Assembly (NCBI RefSeq): GCF_965208895.1
Contig: NZ_OZ242363.1
Location: 3,038,001-3,102,000 of the forward strand
Direction of reading: 5' to 3'
Source: Poriferisodalis sp965208895
GTDB lineage: Bacteria > Actinomycetota > Acidimicrobiia > Acidimicrobiales > Poriferisodalaceae
Length of the DNA stretch: 64,000 bases
The notes under the pieces were generated by a model that saw only the letters and a list, made by a program, of their open reading frames with translations, did no database searches and was not told where the DNA came from. Below are positions 48,516-57,840 of this stretch, in pieces. Position 1 is the stretch's first letter; the number at the start of each line of letters is the position of its first letter. Position numbers and translations under genes: made by a program.

Positions 48516-49463
48516 GTGGTCGATGTTGCGTCGCTTGAAGATGTTCCGTTGCGCGAGGTGTGGCCGGACGAGGCCAGAGACTTCACGCCGTGGCTGGCGG
48601 CGCACCCGGATCATCTCGGCAAGGCGCTCCAGATGGATCTGGAACTGGAAGGAAACGAGGTCGCTGTCGGGTCGTTCTCGGCTGATGTGGTGTTCCGGGA
48701 TGCGAACACCGGTCACCGTCTCGTCGTCGAGAACTTCCTCGAGCCCACCGACCACGACCACCTGGGCAAGCTGATCACCTACGCCGCCGGGCTGGAAGCG
48801 CACTGGGCTGTGCTGGTCGCGAAGTCCTTTCGCCCTGAGCATCGCTCGGCGCTGAAGTGGCTGAACGAGCTGTCGGGCGAGGGAAGCGGCTTCTTCGGGG
48901 TCGAAGTCCACGCAGTGCGCATCGGTGATTCGCCAGCGGCGGTTCGGCTGGAAGTCGTTGTGGAGCCAGACGACTTCTTGCGCAGCGCACGTGCCGCGAC
49001 TGCTACCAAGACCGTTTCCGCCTGGAACGCTGGATATCTCGACTGGTGGACTGAGTTCCTTCCAGTATTCAACGAAGCGCATCCCGATTGGAGCAATTTG
49101 CGTCAGCCTCAGGCTGCAAACTCGATGTCCTTTCCCAGCGGGCGAAGCGGCGTGCGTTACAGGATCGGATTCGCTCGGCCGACCGGCGAGACCAATCACA
49201 GCCTCCGGGCGTCGGTGTATATCGCTGACGGAGACTCGATCTTGCCCTTGCTGGAGGTCAGCCGTGCCGAGATCGAGGCGTCGTGTGATCTCGAGTTGCG
49301 GTGGGAACCCATCGAGAACGCGCGAGCATCACGGATCGCCGTCTACCTGGACCCCGTCGACCCTGCAGATCGCGAGAGTTGGCCGCAGTACCGGGCATGG
49401 GCTATCGAAGCCTTGGGCGAACTGCGCCGTGTCTTCGCCGGGCCGCTCAGGGATCTGCCCTGA
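48516..49463 (+). CDS. DUF4268-domain protein with nuclease-like N-terminus
   Basis: 315 residues, GTG start. The first 130 residues look like a PD-(D/E)xK endonuclease fold: VGSFSADVVFRDANTGHRLV, VENFLEPTDHDHLGKLITYA, with Asp and Glu placed as in NucS-type sites (D-x-E-x-N in place of the common E-x-K). The C-terminal half (LDWWTEFLPVFNEAHPDWSN and SGVRYRIGFARPTGETN) is DUF4268. Such proteins are found in restriction-like and defence settings. Next gene (49538) is a transposase, so its original neighbour was displaced. Confidence 0.78.
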   Translation: MVDVASLEDVPLREVWPDEARDFTPWLAAHPDHLGKALQMDLELEGNEVAVGSFSADVVFRDANTGHRLVVENFLEPTDHDHLGKLITYAAGLEAHWAVLVAKSFRPEHRSALKWLNELSGEGSGFFGVEVHAVRIGDSPAAVRLEVVVEPDDFLRSARAATATKTVSAWNAGYLDWWTEFLPVFNEAHPDWSNLRQPQAANSMSFPSGRSGVRYRIGFARPTGETNHSLRASVYIADGDSILPLLEVSRAEIEASCDLELRWEPIENARASRIAVYLDPVDPADRESWPQYRAWAIEALGELRRVFAGPLRDLP

Positions 49464-49524
49464 GGGCTTCTTCGCGGTATGGACTGCCGGAGACCGACGA
49501 CATGAGTCGTCGGTGCGATTTGGA

Positions 49525-50937
49525 GGCTCTTCGCGCTTTAGCGTGGGGTGAGGGTGTCGAGCAGGGTCCAGTCGGGTTTCCCCGCGTAGAGCAGGACTCG
49601 GATTCGGTAGTGGTCGAAGTTGGCGTTCCCGAACGACACTCGCTTGATCAGCTTGGCCAGGTTGTTCGCTGCCTCGGCCGGCCCGTTCGTCACCCGCGAG
49701 CGGTGCCAGTTCGTGATCTGGACCCGCCAGGAACGCAGCGTGCGGCCGAGGCGGTTCAGCTCCGGCGAGAAGGTCTCGTCGCGCAGGTCGCGGGACAGCT
49801 CGTCGATGGCTTCGACGGCGACCTCATGGTCGCCGATGCGGTAGATCATCCGCAGGGTCTCCTTGGCGTGCCATGCGTCGCGGACCTCGCCGCGGGGGTC
49901 GCCGGCGGCGAGCAGGCCGCGCAGCTTCGCCTCGCCGCGTTCGGTGACGCGTTCGTGTGCCTTGAGCAGCAGCCGCCGTATCCGGTACAAGGCGTCGTGT
50001 TTGGTGCCGCGCCCGCCGGTTGTCTCGTTCTGGACGCGTCGGCGCACCTCGTCGACGGTGCTGTTGGCGAGCTTGACGACATGGAACGGGTCCGCGACCT
50101 GGATCGCGTGGGGCAGCGAATCGGTGAACGCCTTGCGGTACGGCCCCGACAGGTCCATCACCGCCCAGCGCACCCGCCGCCGCCATCTCGAGGTGCGCCC
50201 GCGGATCCAGCGTGTGGCCCCTTTGGCGCTGCGACCAGCGACTATGTCGAGCAGCTTGCCCCGCCTGGCGTCCACGATGGTGGTGCCCCACTGCTTGTCG
50301 CGATAGGGGCCGCGGCGGAACATCAAGATCTCATCGAGACCCAAAGCCGTCACCCCCTCGGTGCGTGAGACGTCGGCTTCGAGCAGTGCTTGGCCCCACC
50401 GCTGCACTGCGGCCATAGCGGTGTGCCAGTTGCAGCCCAGCTCGGCCGCGATCTCTTTGATCGCCCGTCCCTTGCCCGCCCGGCGGGTCGCCCAGCGAGC
50501 AGCGCGGCTGGTCATGCGCGCCCTGGGCGGCGCGATGGCCGGTTCCTGATCGGTGAACGTGCGCACCGGGCAGCCCTGATGGGGGCACAGCCAGCGGCGC
50601 TTGCGCCACACCAGCCGCACCGGACGACCGAACACCGGCAGATCAGCGAGGCGCACCTCGCTGACGCCGTGACGATGCACCTTGGCGCCGCAGCCGCCGC
50701 AGCACGGCCGCTCGGTCAACTCGACCTCGACCACCAAAGGCCCGCCGCGGCGGCCGGCCACACCAGTCACCGCGACGCCCGCGCCGAGGCCCACCATCAG
50801 CACCAACGCACGCATAGGGTCAACAAGCACAGGGATCCTCCAGAACTCAGGAATGCGAACACTCCCGATTCTGGGGGATCCCTCCCTATCCAGCCCGGAC
50901 CCTCACCGACCTACCCCACGCGGAAACGCGAAGCGCC
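49525..50937. mobile_element. ISL3-family insertion sequence, intact
   Basis: Ends GGCTCTTCGCGCTTTAGCG (49525-49543) and, reversed, GGCGCTTCGCGTTTCCGCG (50919-50937), flanked by an 8-bp direct repeat GATTTGGA (49517-49524 and 50938-50945). 8 bp is the known duplication length of ISL3 elements. A single full transposase gene is inside, so it inserted recently. Confidence 0.9.
49538..50830 (-). CDS. ISL3-family transposase
   Basis: 430 residues, full length: zinc finger CCGGCGAKVHRHG and CPHQGC in the N-terminus, helix-turn-helix EIAAELGCNWHTAMAAVQRW, then the catalytic DDE domain with LGLDEILMFRRG, WAVMDLSGPYRKAFTDSLPH (second Asp) and NGPAEAANNLAKLIKR (Glu). An alternative start at 50815 is possible. 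It is alone in its element. Confidence 0.92.
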   Translation of the reverse strand: MLVDPMRALVLMVGLGAGVAVTGVAGRRGGPLVVEVELTERPCCGGCGAKVHRHGVSEVRLADLPVFGRPVRLVWRKRRWLCPHQGCPVRTFTDQEPAIAPPRARMTSRAARWATRRAGKGRAIKEIAAELGCNWHTAMAAVQRWGQALLEADVSRTEGVTALGLDEILMFRRGPYRDKQWGTTIVDARRGKLLDIVAGRSAKGATRWIRGRTSRWRRRVRWAVMDLSGPYRKAFTDSLPHAIQVADPFHVVKLANSTVDEVRRRVQNETTGGRGTKHDALYRIRRLLLKAHERVTERGEAKLRGLLAAGDPRGEVRDAWHAKETLRMIYRIGDHEVAVEAIDELSRDLRDETFSPELNRLGRTLRSWRVQITNWHRSRVTNGPAEAANNLAKLIKRVSFGNANFDHYRIRVLLYAGKPDWTLLDTLTPR

Positions 50938-50945
50938 GATTTGGA

Positions 50946-51129
50946 ACGGTCCATCCGTTCGTTGTAGCGGCGTAGCGCCCATCGTTCCTTCCCAATCTTG
51001 ATGGCCTCGCCTTCGGGGCGATGCACGATCGGTGGCATCCGCGACCATCACGCCCAGCCGCGCGCACAATGGCGAGCACAGAAGAGATGACGCTGTCGAG
51101 TTCAGCGGAGTACTTTGAGCGGTCAGTGC
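50946..51129. other. Scar between two insertion sequences
   Basis: 184 bases continue the sequence that was split by the ISL3 element. A minus-strand frame reads EAIKIGKERWALRRYNERMD, which looks protein-coding, so the ISL3 element may have entered a further gene or IS scrap; the remaining bases show nothing. Confidence 0.35.
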
Positions 51130-51134
51130 ACTGA

Positions 51135-53074
51135 CCCGAATTTGGCGCGTGTTTTGTGTTTGTGCTGGTCAGCGGGGGCGCGGCGGGTCGGTGTTTCCAC
51201 TACATCGTCTCGGAAGGGGGGGTGCGTCAGCCGATGCGGGCTTTGTCCCAGTGGCGGGTGGGGGTGTCGGTGGCCGCGAGGATCTTTGTCTGCAGCGGGC
51301 TTCGGCGGGTGGTGACGGTGACGGGTTGGTTGTCGGCGCGCAGGCGGACTTCGCGGATGCGGTCGAGCTCGCGCAAGGCGCGGGCGGCGCTGAGATGCTG
51401 GCCGGCTATGTCGGGGTCTTCGATTGCGGCGGTTTGGAGGTCGCGTGTGATGAGGGTCTCGGCGACGGCGGCGTGGACGCACACGGCGATGTGGCCGCGG
51501 ACGCGTTGTTCGGTCCAGTGCCGTATGGGGCGCAGCCGCAGGAAGTCCTTGAGAGTGCGGAAGCGGGCTTCGACGTCGGCGAGCTGCCGATAGGCGGCCA
51601 CCACGCGTTCGGCGGAGGCTTGCTGGGCGGTGAGGCTGGTGGTGAGCACGTATCGGCCCGCGAGCAGCTTTTCGTAGGCGTGGGCGTCTTCGTCGTAGTG
51701 ATAGACGAAGCGTCGGTCGCTGATCTCGAGGTCGAACAGACGCCCGACGCCGCTTGGGCCGATGATGCGCTGAGCGGCGCGTCCGATCTTCGCGGCATCG
51801 GTGAGCCGGCCGGCTCTGACCCTGTCTTCGAGAGCGAGCAGCGCGGTTTCGGTGCGGGCGACGAGCTCGGCGGTGCGCTTGGTGTCGCGTCGCATGCGGG
51901 CGTCGGATTCCACGATCACCGCGCGGGTGCCGTCAGCGAGAATCGCTTCGGCAGCGCGGCACCTCAAGCCGGGCACGTCGGCCCATTCGGTGTCGTCGTC
52001 GATGGTCTCGAGGGCCTCTTGGCAGGCTTTGTCGCGATGCAGGCGGGTGGCCAAAACGTGATCGCAGCCGGCCTCTGCGACCGCGGCGACGTTGTCGGCG
52101 GAGATCAGGCCCCGGTCCGCGACCACGCAGATCGGGCCCACAGCGAACCGTGCGGTGAGATCGGCGAGCACGTCGGGCAAGGTGGACGCATCGGCGGTGT
52201 TGCCGGCGAACACGTGATGCGCGATCGGCACTCCGTCGCCGGTGCACAACAAGCCGATCACGACCTGAGGCCGGTCGGGACGGCGGTCACGGGAATAGCC
52301 GAACGCCTTGGACTCGAACCGCTCCGAAGGCGCGGTCGCGCCCTCCAGATACGTCGAGGTCAGGTCGTAGCAGACGAACCGCAGATCCATGCTGGTCAGG
52401 TCGCACAGCCGTGAGAACAAGAACTCCTCGGTGTCTTCTTTGAGATCGGCGACTGCGTCCAGGGCCCGGTAGTACTGCCACGGCGACGGCGCCTGCCAGC
52501 TCTCGGGCATGACCACATCGGATCGGGCCCACTCGGGCAGCCTGCGCTTGGAGCACGGCGCGACCAGACGGTTCGCGGCCATCGCGAACACCGCGTCGGA
52601 CAATCGGCCGGCGTCGCGCTCGGCGCCCGCGGCCGCGAACCAGCCGTCCAGCCCGAGACGCTGCCACACAGCCGCCGCGCAAGCCACGCCGCCCGCCGCC
52701 GGCGCCGCGTCGGCTTCCAGCGATCCCGCGTCGACGCGTTCGGTGTCCAGGTGCTTCACCAGCGCCGCGACGATGCGGTCCAGCCGGCCCGAGCGGCGCA
52801 AAGCGGTGACCTCGCCCAAGCGCAGCAGCGTGCGATGACGGGTCTTCGCGCCGTCGCGCACCGACTCCACCAACGACAGGTACTCGTACGTCTTGTCGCC
52901 CCTGCGACGTCTGGTCGTCTTCACGAACATGTCCACACCATAGCGCGCAAACAGCGTCACAGACGACAATATGTCGCCCCTACATTTTCGTCACGAAACA
53001 CCCCCGCAGAACACAAAACCGCAGGTCACAGGCCTGACACCCACCAAAAACCGTCCCAAGGCGCCAAATTCGGG
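51135..53074. mobile_element. IS1634-like (IS4 superfamily) insertion sequence, intact
   Basis: Perfect 14-bp inverted ends CCCGAATTTGGCGC (51135-51148) and GCGCCAAATTCGGG (53061-53074), flanked by the 5-bp repeat ACTGA (51130-51134 and 53075-53079). The length is 1940 bp with one transposase. The right inner end holds the 14-mer shared with the 44184 element. Confidence 0.9.
51227..52930 (-). CDS. IS1634-like transposase
   Basis: 567 residues from the ATG at 52930 (52969 also possible): starts MFVKTTRRRRGDKTYEYLSL, DDE region LRFVCYDLTSTYLEGATAPS, GYSRDRRPDRPQVVIGLLCT, FAVGPICVVADRGLISADNV and a late Glu in YRQLADVEARFRTLKDFL. These match the IS1634 transposases. Intact frame, so possibly active. 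Confidence 0.92.
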   Translation of the reverse strand: MFVKTTRRRRGDKTYEYLSLVESVRDGAKTRHRTLLRLGEVTALRRSGRLDRIVAALVKHLDTERVDAGSLEADAAPAAGGVACAAAVWQRLGLDGWFAAAGAERDAGRLSDAVFAMAANRLVAPCSKRRLPEWARSDVVMPESWQAPSPWQYYRALDAVADLKEDTEEFLFSRLCDLTSMDLRFVCYDLTSTYLEGATAPSERFESKAFGYSRDRRPDRPQVVIGLLCTGDGVPIAHHVFAGNTADASTLPDVLADLTARFAVGPICVVADRGLISADNVAAVAEAGCDHVLATRLHRDKACQEALETIDDDTEWADVPGLRCRAAEAILADGTRAVIVESDARMRRDTKRTAELVARTETALLALEDRVRAGRLTDAAKIGRAAQRIIGPSGVGRLFDLEISDRRFVYHYDEDAHAYEKLLAGRYVLTTSLTAQQASAERVVAAYRQLADVEARFRTLKDFLRLRPIRHWTEQRVRGHIAVCVHAAVAETLITRDLQTAAIEDPDIAGQHLSAARALRELDRIREVRLRADNQPVTVTTRRSPLQTKILAATDTPTRHWDKARIG

Positions 53075-53202
53075 ACTGATCGAAGTACGTCCCGTTTCGG
53101 TACCGAAGTGGAATGGGCTCGGAAGCGTCGCCGTCTCGAGACCGTTACGGCTCTGGCTTGCGGCTGGTGGATCGCAGACGGTCTGGGTAGCTGTCGGGCT
53201 GC

Positions 53203-54484
53203 GTTAGGGTTCGCCGCGGGTTAGGTCGCGTGGTTGGGTGTGATGGTGTAGTTCCATTCGCCGTGCCATTGGTGGGGTTGCAGCGGGATTTGTTTCATCT
53301 GTTTGTCGGTGATTTTGATGCCGCGTTGGTACCAGTTGGGGTCGTGGGCTGCTTGGACGGTGAGTCCGGTTTGGGTGGTGGTGGAGGCGATGAGCTCGAC
53401 GATGGTGGCGATGTCGGTGAGTGGTCTGCCTCGCCAGTTCATGGTGATGAAGCTGAAGAGGCGGTGTTCGATCTTGTTCCATTTGCTGGTGCCGGGCGGG
53501 TAGTGGACGACGGTGATCTCGAGGCCGGTGTCGGCGGCGAGGCGGGCGAGGAACCATTTCCAGGCGCGTGGCCGGTATCCGTTGGATCCGCCGGCGTCGG
53601 CGGTGATGAGCAGCCGGGTCGCGTCGGGGAACCGCTGCTGTCCGAGGGTGTCCCACCAGCGGGCGATGGAGTTGACGGCGAACTCGGCGGTGTCTGCGGT
53701 GTCGCCGACGCTGACCCAGCCGTCGTTGTTGGCGAGGTCGTAGACGCCGTAGCCGATGGCCTTGGCGAACTCGCCCAGTGAGCGGTCCGCGAAGTCGTGC
53801 ACGTTGACGCGCTGCGGCTCGCCGGCGGGCTGCCATTCGGTGCCTTTGTTGGCGTAGTTCCCGATCAGCTCTTTCTTTTTGGTGTCCACGCTGACCGCCG
53901 GCTCGCCGGCGTCGAGGAACTCCTGCGCTAGGCCGTTGAGATAGGCGAACTGGGCGTCGCGGTCGGGATGGGACGTGCCTTCGTTCTGCTTGGCGGGCGC
54001 CTGCAGCGAGTAGCCCATCTGGTGCAGGAGCCGCCGCACCAGCTCCGCGGACGCCTTGAAGCCCTGCGCGGCGAGCTCGCGTGCGAGCTGATAGGTCGAC
54101 TTCAACGTCCAGCGCAGCGCAGAGGTCGGGCTGCCGCGCGTGCTGGGATGCACCAGCTCGTCGAGCGCCTCGGCCAGGCCGGGCTGCTTGACGACCGCCG
54201 GGCGGTCCCCGCCGCCCTCCGCCCGCTGACGGTGCGACGGCTCGACCCCGGCGCGCACCTCGCGCACCGCCCGCGACACCGTCGAGGTCGACATCGCCGA
54301 CGCCTCCACAACGAACGCCTGCCCGCCGCGGCCCAGCGCCTCGGCCAGCGCTCCTGCCGCCACACGCCGCTGACGCTCGCCCAGATGCGGCATCACCGTG
54401 TCGAAGAACACTCCCGCCGCGTCCGCCGACAACTCCACGCACCCGACACTACACCACACGATTTATCTTATGGCGGACCCTTAC
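53203..54484. mobile_element. ISAzo13-like insertion sequence
   Basis: One full transposase is enclosed by imperfect ends GTTAGGGTTCGCC (53203-53215) and, reversed, GTAAGGGTCCGCC (54472-54484). I see no clear target duplication. It stands 128 bp from the IS1634-like element and 16 bp ahead of the zinc-ribbon gene start. Confidence 0.75.
53221..54459 (-). CDS. ISAzo13-family transposase
   Basis: 412 residues; N-terminal helix-turn-helix (STSTVSRAVREVRAGVEPSH, LKSTYQLARELAAQGFKASA), then the DDE part with EPAVSVDTKKKELIGNYANK, NNDGWVSVGDTADTAEFAVN, LLITADAGGSNGYRPRAWKW and PPGTSKWNKIEHRLFSFITM (Glu). All are diagnostic of ISAzo13. The frame is complete. Confidence 0.92.
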   Translation of the reverse strand: MWCSVGCVELSADAAGVFFDTVMPHLGERQRRVAAGALAEALGRGGQAFVVEASAMSTSTVSRAVREVRAGVEPSHRQRAEGGGDRPAVVKQPGLAEALDELVHPSTRGSPTSALRWTLKSTYQLARELAAQGFKASAELVRRLLHQMGYSLQAPAKQNEGTSHPDRDAQFAYLNGLAQEFLDAGEPAVSVDTKKKELIGNYANKGTEWQPAGEPQRVNVHDFADRSLGEFAKAIGYGVYDLANNDGWVSVGDTADTAEFAVNSIARWWDTLGQQRFPDATRLLITADAGGSNGYRPRAWKWFLARLAADTGLEITVVHYPPGTSKWNKIEHRLFSFITMNWRGRPLTDIATIVELIASTTTQTGLTVQAAHDPNWYQRGIKITDKQMKQIPLQPHQWHGEWNYTITPNHAT

Positions 54485-54500
54485 CGGGAGGTGTGAGCAA

Positions 54501-54779
54501 GTGCAACGCAATCGCTGCAAGGCGCAGATCAACTGCCGATGCGGACATGCGTGGGACATCGGAGTGCTTGTCGGCTTGAAGAATCCCAAGGAGCTGCAGA
54601 GCAATCCGGGAAGCCCTATCGGCGCATCCAGCAACTCTCGGAGCGCGATCTGCTGTCCCAACTGCGGGAGATCGCTCTTTGGGGGCTTTGCGGCGTTGCG
54701 AGACCGCATCGAGGACGAACTCCGCAGATTGCTCCAGCGTCATGTCCTCGCTGGCACCGTTGATATGCGTATTCGATGA
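54501..54779 (+). CDS. Zinc-ribbon protein coupled to DUF4062 gene
   Basis: 92 residues from GTG 54501. CRCGHAWDIGVLVG and ICCPNCGRSLFGGF give a C-x-C-G...C-x-x-C zinc ribbon; the last 30 residues form a helix (ALRDRIEDELRRLLQRHV). The stop overlaps the DUF4062 start (ATGA), so they act together. Its 5' region lies only 16 nt from the ISAzo13-like end, so promoter and possibly first codons were replaced by the element. Family not recognised. Confidence 0.62.
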   Translation: MQRNRCKAQINCRCGHAWDIGVLVGLKNPKELQSNPGSPIGASSNSRSAICCPNCGRSLFGGFAALRDRIEDELRRLLQRHVLAGTVDMRIR

Positions 54780-55945
54780 AGGCTGGAGACATGTGTGCCG
54801 GGGATACGTCCGAGTCCGTCATGATCGACCGCTCTCCACCTGAGCCACTCGCCACCAGCGAGGTTCGAGCTTGGATGTCGGAACAGACAGTGTTCGTATC
54901 GAGCGTGATGGCGGGGATGGCCGCAGAACGACGAGCAGTGTGCAACATCGTCGAAGACCTGGGCGGCAGGGTGTCCATGTTCGAGCACCTTGGAGGCCGA
55001 GACGACGACGTCGAGACCGCGTACTTGGCAGGTGTCCAGGCATCGGACATCTACGTCGGAATCCTTGGCGAGAGATACGGCACGCCTGCTCCGTCCGGGT
55101 ACTCGCCTACGCACGCCGAGTACAACGAAGCGGTCAGGTCTGGACTGCGCATCAGTGTGTGGTCGACAACAGCCGGAATGGATGGACGTCAGCGAGACTT
55201 CCTCAACGAAGTCCGCGTATTCCATACGACCGGCAACTATTCCAGCCCAGACGAGCTCAGCGCGGGATTGAAGCGACGCCTAACGCAGCTTGCTGCGGCA
55301 GACAGCTCGCCGTGGTGCAAGGTCGGCCAAGTACTCTTCCGGGCCGACCGCTACTCGGACGACGGCAACGGCATAGTTGTCGAGGCGACCCTCCGCGACG
55401 ACGATGTCATCGCTGCACTCGAGTCAATGCGTCCTGACGATTGGCACCGTGCGCAGCCCTCGCGTATTACGTGCACGGGCCGAACAGACGAAGTCGACAT
55501 CCAAACGGTCACAGTTCAAACCGGAGCTGGCCGCGCGCGGCACGTGCGGATCGAAGCGACCAAGAGCCGGTCTATGCACGGCGATGCCCTACTCCTAGAC
55601 GCGAGTTTCAACGGTCGATCACCAGCCGATCTCACTGAACTCGCTATCCGCGTCGCCCTCTTCGGAGAAACAAACCCTCTGGGTCCCATGGCGTTCATGG
55701 CCGAGATCGACAATCCGTTGCTTGGCATCGATCAGCTCGGGTTGGACGACGACTCCTTTGCGGGCGTCGCGGAGACGCTCCTGGTCGAAGCCCTCGTCGG
55801 ATCTGGTCGAGTCGGGCGCATTTCGGCGCTACAGATCGGTCCCGCTCGTAGCGGGCGCCCTATCCGGTTCGAATGGCTGACGCCGCGTCGATACTCGAAC
55901 GTCGAGCCCGAGCGTCGCCAGATCGAGGGCAACCTCGGCAGGTGA
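54776..55945 (+). CDS. DUF4062-domain protein
   Basis: 389 residues. SEQTVFVSSVMAGMAAERRA, VCNIVEDLGGRVSMFEHLGG, YLAGVQASDIYVGILGERYG and YSPTHAEYNEAVRSGLRISV form the DUF4062 (TIR/nucleoside deoxyribosyltransferase-like) fold that occurs in bacterial defence and signalling proteins. The remainder (residues 170-389) is beta-rich and unrecognised; it might be an effector or sensor. It may hydrolyse or bind a nucleotide, as inferred from the fold. ATGA-coupled to the zinc ribbon. Confidence 0.75.
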   Translation: MKAGDMCAGDTSESVMIDRSPPEPLATSEVRAWMSEQTVFVSSVMAGMAAERRAVCNIVEDLGGRVSMFEHLGGRDDDVETAYLAGVQASDIYVGILGERYGTPAPSGYSPTHAEYNEAVRSGLRISVWSTTAGMDGRQRDFLNEVRVFHTTGNYSSPDELSAGLKRRLTQLAAADSSPWCKVGQVLFRADRYSDDGNGIVVEATLRDDDVIAALESMRPDDWHRAQPSRITCTGRTDEVDIQTVTVQTGAGRARHVRIEATKSRSMHGDALLLDASFNGRSPADLTELAIRVALFGETNPLGPMAFMAEIDNPLLGIDQLGLDDDSFAGVAETLLVEALVGSGRVGRISALQIGPARSGRPIRFEWLTPRRYSNVEPERRQIEGNLGR

Positions 55946-56003
55946 CCTCTGCGGATGCGCTTCCCAAGCGCCGAACTGATCGGAGCTGCGAGAAGCTGGC
56001 TGC

Positions 56004-57365
56004 TCAGGAGGGCGGTTCGGACATCTCGACGAGCGAGACCAAGTAGGGCAGCGATGCTGTCACCCTGGAGATGTTGTTGGCGCTGTTGTACAGATTCAGC
56101 AGTGTGTCGTGCGCGATGGCTGCCTCTTGATCTGTTCCTGCCTTAGCGCTAGTGAACTTCTCGACGAATTCCTCGCTCTGGGGAAGCGCCGCGCCTTCGC
56201 CGAGGGATCGCAGGATCAGGTTGGCCTGTAGCCAAGGCGTGAAATCGGCAGATACCCCGGGGCGTTTTGATGCCTGCACGTTGAGCGCGGCTGCCGCTTG
56301 GTATCCGTTGATGGTGCCGGCTATGAAGTCGTCGTAGGCGTCGCGGGCGACCTGCCGCAGAGTGAGCAGCACGAGCGCAACCGCTCGATTTTCGTCGCGC
56401 CGAGCTAGCCAGAGCACGGTGTCGGCGGTGCACAGAAACTGCTGGAGGTCCCGGAGCCGCCCACCCAACACTGCTACTGCATAGTCCTGCAACTCGGCCC
56501 ATACACCGGCCAGTGGCGATTGCGAGAGCGCGGCGAGGTTCGGCAGTCGCGCCATTTGTCGCTGCACAAATTGGAGCGCCTCAAACCGATTCGGCGCACG
56601 TAGCCGAATCTCCCGATCGAAGAAGCGAGCCAAGTAGGCGCCGGCGTCGCTCCCGGCTCCTTGCTCTTGCTGTACGGCGTTGACGAGTTGGCTGCGAGTG
56701 ATGCCATAGAGCACGACGACTCCTGGAATGTCCAGCACGTTTCGGACGCGGTCAAGGACGTCCAGCGCATATGGCGGCGGGCAGCGGTCAAGCTCGTCAA
56801 TGATAAAGACGATGCGGCCACCGTGATCTTCGGCGATCTTCGAGATCGTCTCGCGCAAGCCGACTCTGGCCTCCTTGAAGGCGTTCCAGTCTGCGACCGC
56901 TGACGAGTCGGCCTCATTCAACTCGGGGGCACTCAGCACACCACCGGTCAGCTGGCTGACGGCTCCCCAGGTAGCGCCTCTTGCGATGCGTCCTGCGAAC
57001 TCGATGGCTTTGCCCAGCCGCCGTTGCTCGGTGGGAATGGTGTCGCTAAGGGCGCCGATGAGATCCACGAGCGCGTCACCCGTGTAGCGCTGTTGCCACG
57101 CGTCGATCTCGACGACTGTGACATCTCGTTGCCGCAGGACTGCAGCACACATCTTGAGGAACGTCGACTTGCCCGATCCGAATTTGCCGTTCAATGCGAC
57201 AACCGCTGGCGATTCGGTGGAAGCGAGCACGCCGCCCAGCAGCTCGACGGCTGGTTGACGCTGCAGACAGTCTTCAGCAAACACTCCATCGGGGCGTTGC
57301 ACGTTGATGTCGGCCGCCCGCAACGTCAGCGGGGGCGCGCCGCTGTCTTGTTCCGCTGTTGCCAT
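56004..57365 (-). CDS. KAP-family P-loop NTPase
   Basis: 453 residues. Walker A NGKFGSGKSTFLKM (about 59-72), Walker B RIVFIIDELDRCPPPYALDV (about 183-202), and the KAP text VVVLYGITRSQLVNAVQQEQ, GAYLARFFDREIRLRAP. These STAND-type ATPases are found in anti-phage systems (PifA-like). A moderately hydrophobic stretch between residues 115 and 140 may be the usual membrane insert. It points away from the 57841 gene; the DUF4062 gene is convergent (58 nt). Confidence 0.87.
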   Translation of the reverse strand: MATAEQDSGAPPLTLRAADINVQRPDGVFAEDCLQRQPAVELLGGVLASTESPAVVALNGKFGSGKSTFLKMCAAVLRQRDVTVVEIDAWQQRYTGDALVDLIGALSDTIPTEQRRLGKAIEFAGRIARGATWGAVSQLTGGVLSAPELNEADSSAVADWNAFKEARVGLRETISKIAEDHGGRIVFIIDELDRCPPPYALDVLDRVRNVLDIPGVVVLYGITRSQLVNAVQQEQGAGSDAGAYLARFFDREIRLRAPNRFEALQFVQRQMARLPNLAALSQSPLAGVWAELQDYAVAVLGGRLRDLQQFLCTADTVLWLARRDENRAVALVLLTLRQVARDAYDDFIAGTINGYQAAAALNVQASKRPGVSADFTPWLQANLILRSLGEGAALPQSEEFVEKFTSAKAGTDQEAAIAHDTLLNLYNSANNISRVTASLPYLVSLVEMSEPPS

Positions 57366-57449
57366 TCTCGATCCGTCTCCCGGCTTGACTGCGATGCCGA
57401 ACGCTACGGATCTGATCGTGCGATTCAGTGACTGACCCGGTCTCCGAAT

Positions 57450-57785
57450 TCAGCCTCGCTGCGGACCGCAGCAGCGCAGATCCCCGATCAGCAGCCCGAT
57501 CGGCCGACGGCGGGTCCGCTGATGCAGCCATCCCAAGCCAAACGCGGACGCGAACCCCGTACCGACCAGTAGCTCGCCGCGGGCGTGCCGTCTCAAGAAA
57601 TCATCGATGACGCCCGCAGCGTCTCCGTCACCCCCAACAGACACGGCCGCATTCTGCCCCAACGAGTGCGTCTCGCTCGGGAAGGCTCGCTGTGGTCGGT
57701 CCTCCGTCACCGTTCGATGCTCATAGCCGGAGGCCCGCGAGCCGCAGCCAGCGCAATGCTCAGGCCGAATCACGTCGGTGCCCAT
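57450..57785 (-). pseudogene. Possible phospholipase-D-like N-terminal fragment
   Basis: 111-codon frame from ATG 57785: GVIDDFLRRHARGELLVGTG, FASAFGLGWLHQRTRRRPIG, LLIGD. This resembles the opening of PLD-like domains in defence helicases (ATGFASxxGLAWL...VxLLIGD) but ends before the HKD motifs. Evidence is weak. The stretch 57366-57840 holds nothing else I can support. Confidence 0.4.
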
Positions 57786-57840
57786 ACGCTCCGGCGGTGA
57801 CTGAAGCAACGTATGCGAGCATCGTCGGAGGCACCGGACA

